This document shows, one piece after another, positions 61,043 through 64,000 of a stretch of DNA of 64,000 nt; within the stretch, counting starts at the first letter, position 1, and every line of letters starts with the position of its first letter. The stretch lies in the NCBI GenBank assembly GCA_035301545.1, contig DATGUA010000059.1, positions 5,005 to 69,004 on the forward strand, given 5' to 3'. Below the pieces are notes generated by a model that did no database searches, had not been told where the DNA came from, and was given only the letters and a program-made list of their open reading frames with translations. Source of the stretch: DATGUA01 sp035301545. Its GTDB lineage: Bacteria; Bacillota; Clostridia; Tissierellales; Tissierellaceae. Made by a program: the position numbers and the translations under genes.

Positions 61043-62489
61043 CTTTTAATAATCTATCTTTTATTTCCCATAAATCCAGGGATAAATCCACAAAATATCT
61101 ATGAGGCTTTTCAAATCTTTTCACTTCTTGCCAGAATGAATCAACCTGATCTTTACAATAGGTTTTAATATCATGAATATTAGGGTTTTGGTAAACCTGC
61201 TCACCTTTATCAAATATTCTGACTAAAAGTTTCTTAGCATAAAAATTTTCAACCTTTTTTCTTTTCCAAGTATACAATGGATGGAAGATATCATAAGGCT
61301 TAGTGTCGTCTATAGTTTCATCATGTAAAGTAATTACATCTGCAATAGCCTTGTGATTATCTTTATCAAAGAGTCTATAAACTTGTTTAAATCCTGGAGT
61401 AGTGATTTTACCAACATTTTCACTAATTTTAATCTTAGGAACTAAATTACCTTCATTATCTTCTATTGTAGTTAATTTATAAACTCCTCCAAATATAGGT
61501 TCAGATCTTGCAGTGATTAATCTCTCACCAACACCAAAATTATCTATATCAGCATTTTGTTTGATTAAATCTTCAATAATATATTCATCTAATCCACTAG
61601 ATACCATAATTTCACAGTCATGATACCCAGCAGTATCTAAAAGTTTTCTAGCTTCTTTAGAAATATAAGCTATATCTCCACTATCTATTCTAATACCCTT
61701 AGGTCTAAACCCACGAGGTACTACTTCCTCATCGAAAACTTTAATAGCATTAGGAATCCCTTCTTTTAATGTGTCATAAGTATCTACTAAAAGATTGCAA
61801 CTATCAGGATATACTTTAGCATAAGCTCTGAAAGCTTCTAATTCTGTAGGGAACATTTGTACCCAACTATGAGCCATAGTACCTACTGCAGGTATATTAA
61901 AGTCCCTATCTACTATAGTATTTGCAGTACCTATACAACCACCTATATAAGCAGCTCTAGCACCTAATATGGCGGCTTCATAGCTATGAGCTCTTCTACT
62001 TCCAAATTCAATAACATTACGACCCTCAGCGGCTCTCACTATTCTATTTGCTTTGGTAGCAATTAGTGATTGATGATTAATAGTTAGTAATACCATCGTT
62101 TCAATCAGCTGGGCTTGTATGACAGGTCCTCTTACAGTTACAATAGGTTCATGAGGAAATATTGGAGTTCCTTCTGGTATAGCCCAAACATCACAGATAA
62201 ATCTGAAAGTTCTTAAGTACTCTATAAATTTTTCGTCAAAAATATCTTTACTTCTTAAAAATTCTAAATCTTTGTCACTAAATCTAAGGTTTTTTAAATA
62301 TTCAATAAGCTGTTCTACACCTGCCATAATAGCAAATCCACCATCATCTGGTATACTTCTAAAAAACATATCGAAATAAGCTATTTTATCTTCCATTCCA
62401 GTTTCTAAATATCCATTAGACATGGTAAATTCATAAAAGTCAGCTAACATGGAAAGATTTCTTTGGTCTATCCAATCAATTTTATTCAT
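61032..62489 (-). CDS. pncB: Nicotinate phosphoribosyltransferase
   Basis: The 485-residue enzyme has LADFYEFTMSNGYLETG at the start, GTMAHSWVQ (catalytic His) and IRIDSGDIAY, the family pattern. It makes nicotinate mononucleotide in the NAD salvage pathway, using ATP and PRPP. SD AAGGAG upstream. Monocistronic. Confidence 0.95.
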   Translation of the reverse strand: MNKIDWIDQRNLSMLADFYEFTMSNGYLETGMEDKIAYFDMFFRSIPDDGGFAIMAGVEQLIEYLKNLRFSDKDLEFLRSKDIFDEKFIEYLRTFRFICDVWAIPEGTPIFPHEPIVTVRGPVIQAQLIETMVLLTINHQSLIATKANRIVRAAEGRNVIEFGSRRAHSYEAAILGARAAYIGGCIGTANTIVDRDFNIPAVGTMAHSWVQMFPTELEAFRAYAKVYPDSCNLLVDTYDTLKEGIPNAIKVFDEEVVPRGFRPKGIRIDSGDIAYISKEARKLLDTAGYHDCEIMVSSGLDEYIIEDLIKQNADIDNFGVGERLITARSEPIFGGVYKLTTIEDNEGNLVPKIKISENVGKITTPGFKQVYRLFDKDNHKAIADVITLHDETIDDTKPYDIFHPLYTWKRKKVENFYAKKLLVRIFDKGEQVYQNPNIHDIKTYCKDQVDSFWQEVKRFEKPHRYFVDLSLDLWEIKDRLLKENQ

Positions 62490-62984
62490 ATTTATCTCCT
62501 TTTTAATATAATTATAATAATTATAAACTTAATATTAAAAAAGTTCAACTTTAGCTTTATTTACTAGAAATAAATAGATGGATGGTTTATATTATTTCTT
62601 ATAAACCATCCATCATTTAAAATAAAATCTTGTGCTAAACCAATCTATACTTATCCAATCAAAACCTTGTTTCTCTATTCTGATACACTCCTTGGTCTAA
62701 ACTATTTCTTTAAGACATTTGTTACTTACTACAAATTATTAAATTGTAAATCTATCTAAAGCTAATTTTTAAATTTTGAAATCTTATTACCTTAAACTTA
62801 CTACTACTGAAATGCTAATATAGATTGGTATTAGCAACAAGTTTTATTGACAACCGTTAATAAATTCTTGTTTAACTGACTTTTTATATAAATCAAGGGG
62901 TATTAATTTTGTTTTATTAAGGTTGTATTTATATTATACCCAAAATAAAAAAATTAAACAAACATTTAGTAAAATATTACTTAT
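62490..62984. other. 495-bp spacer between pncB and feoC
   Basis: Apart from the hairpin listed separately, no gene is supported. On the minus strand a 25-codon open fragment ends (TGA) just before that hairpin, but has no start or family match. Confidence 0.4.
62577..62614. repeat. Long inverted repeat downstream of feo
   Basis: GATGGATGGTTTATA (62577-62591) pairs with TATAAACCATCCATC (62600-62614), 15 bp perfect with an 8-nt loop. No run of T follows on either strand, so a terminator role is weak. Confidence 0.6.
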
Positions 62985-63248
62985 TTAATTCTTTTCTAAT
63001 AATTCATTACCCTTATCAGAAACCTTGTACATTTTCACCAGATTAATATTACAAGATTTAGCATAGGGACAAGATCCACAAGCTACTTCACAATTAGGTG
63101 AACCTTCTATTTCATTTAAATAACCCATACGAATTAATTGATTAATTAAGTCACTTACCATTTCTAATGGTATGTCTAAATTTTTACTAATTAGTGATTT
63201 AGAAAAGCCATTATTTTTATTAATCTCTTCTAGTACGTTTCTTAGCAT
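62985..63248 (-). CDS. feoC: FeoC-like winged-helix Fe-S protein
   Basis: Start ATG 63248 after GGAG, 11 bp beyond the feoB stop. The 87-residue protein has a winged helix (SKSLISKNLDIPLEMVSDLI) and a Cys cluster CEVACGSCPYAKSC, which may bind 4Fe-4S. It likely regulates FeoB activity or stability in response to iron or oxygen. Confidence 0.85.
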   Translation of the reverse strand: MLRNVLEEINKNNGFSKSLISKNLDIPLEMVSDLINQLIRMGYLNEIEGSPNCEVACGSCPYAKSCNINLVKMYKVSDKGNELLEKN

Positions 63249-63259
63249 ACTACCATCTC

Positions 63260-64000
63260 CTAAAAACCTAGGAATGTTCCAATTTGATAAACTAATACAG
63301 CAAAAATCCAAGCTACAATAAAAGTATATACTAATGTAAATATTGCCCACTTATATGAGTTTGTTTCTCTTTTTACTGTTGCTATAGTTGCAGTACAAGG
63401 TGTATATAAAAGTATCATAACCATAAAGCTTACAGATGATAAAGGTGTGAACATATTTTGAAGCATAGTTGTTAAACTACCAGTAGATGCTTGAGCCACA
63501 GATCCTAAAGTTGCAACTACAGCTTCTTTAGCAGCTACACCAGAGAATAAACTTACAGCAACTTGCCATGTTCCAAAACCTGCAGGTTTAAATATTGGTG
63601 CTATTAAAGATCCAATTTGTCCAAGTACACTAGATTGACTATATGGTTCTACTCCAAGAGGTAAAACTGCAAGCACCCATAAAAGCGTAACTACAGTTAA
63701 AATAACAGTACCGGCTCTATATAGGAAACTCCATACCTTATCCCACATATTTCGCATTACACTTCTAAAAGAAGGTAATCTATAAGGAGGTAATTCCATC
63801 ATAAAATCTGAAGTTTCTCCTTTGAATAAGACCTTACTAAAGATCTTTCCAAATATAAAGGCTAAAACTATACCAAGTGTATATAATAAAAATAGTACTA
63901 AACCACCATGTTTAGGGAAGAATACAGATATGAATAACATATATATTGGTATCTTTCCACCACAAGACATAAATGGATTTATAAGAATAGCTATCATTCT
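63260..64000 (-). CDS. feoB: Ferrous iron transporter FeoB, C-terminal part (5' end outside window)
   Basis: About 246 C-terminal residues are present, covering the second Gate domain. Visible features are FMSCGGKIPIYMLF, AGTVILTVVTLLWVL, GVAAKEAVVATLG and YTPCTATIATVKRE, all typical of FeoB. The N-terminal G domain lies beyond position 64000. Fe(II) import in anaerobic conditions. Confidence 0.95.
   Translation of the reverse strand, partial: RMIAILINPFMSCGGKIPIYMLFISVFFPKHGGLVLFLLYTLGIVLAFIFGKIFSKVLFKGETSDFMMELPPYRLPSFRSVMRNMWDKVWSFLYRAGTVILTVVTLLWVLAVLPLGVEPYSQSSVLGQIGSLIAPIFKPAGFGTWQVAVSLFSGVAAKEAVVATLGSVAQASTGSLTTMLQNMFTPLSSVSFMVMILLYTPCTATIATVKRETNSYKWAIFTLVYTFIVAWIFAVLVYQIGTFLGF

Noticed and set aside
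62640..62720. Small gene on the minus strand after feoC
   Set aside because: Only a 25-codon open piece without start or recognisable family.
1..64000. CRISPR arrays, insertion sequences, prophage or integrase genes, rRNA operons
   Set aside because: None recognised; no regularly spaced repeats and no transposase-like frames.

Overview
The window is a low-GC, AT-rich chromosomal segment around the replication origin of an anaerobic, spore-forming Firmicute of clostridial or Tissierellia type. The evidence is as follows. A small acid-soluble spore protein of the Tlp family is present. The classic order rnpA-rpmH // oriC // dnaA-dnaN-yaaA-recF-remB-gyrB-gyrA is intact. T-box leaders are frequent, TTG and GTG starts with strong Shine-Dalgarno (SD) sites are common, and FeoB, YedF and cyclodeaminase genes of anaerobic type are present. 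I cannot name the species from the sequence alone.

Layout. Positions 1-9.2 kb hold a TtcA-like tRNA thiolase fragment, ychF, a MarR regulator with a heterodimeric ABC exporter, a ccdA-tlpA thiol-redox pair, the spore gene tlp and a short RpoD-like sigma factor. Positions 9.2-17.1 kb are minus-strand envelope and metabolic genes: walJ-htrA, a broken lipoprotein gene, a stress protein, an M23 peptidase, a lipid kinase, DUF4446, a cysteine desulfurase and a cyclodeaminase. Positions 17.2-26.5 kb are the conserved left flank of the origin: parB, parA, noc, rsmG, mnmG, mnmE, jag, yidC, yidD, rnpA and rpmH. They include two perfect parS sites, one buried in a 56-bp perfect palindrome. oriC lies at about 26.7-27.06 kb, with further DnaA boxes between dnaA and dnaN.

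Positions 27-36 kb carry the replication and topoisomerase genes. They are followed by an rsbV-rsbW-sigB-type module, a PsiE-like protein, a YkvI-like transporter, and a yedF-DUF3343-mscS-DUF951 cluster (36-41 kb). The rpsF-ssb-rpsR operon has a leader that fits the S6:S18 autoregulatory RNA. Next come mazG-like, yybS, gdpP, rplI and dnaB, then a GNAT enzyme, dnaD, a dnaC/dnaI-like loader and a PTS IIC-like protein.

Positions 51-61 kb are an amino-acid-sensing region. Three T-box leaders precede an NSS transporter (specifier read as Trp), serS (Ser) and a second NSS transporter (tentatively Ile). Interspersed are an LtaS-family enzyme, an M1 peptidase lipoprotein, tRNA-Arg(CCT), tadA, a decayed gene resembling the CC/Se-motif family, and tRNA-Ser(CGA). 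The window closes with pncB and a minus-strand feoB-feoC pair that runs off the end.

Almost all genes in the origin core are co-oriented with replication away from oriC. The region is largely ordinary core genome. The points of interest are regulatory or structural: parS inside a terminator, overlapping terminators and coding ends, the degenerate anti-sigma kinase, the Noc lacking its membrane helix, the repeat between the serS T-box and its gene, and two decayed genes. I did not find a convincing wholly new multigene system.
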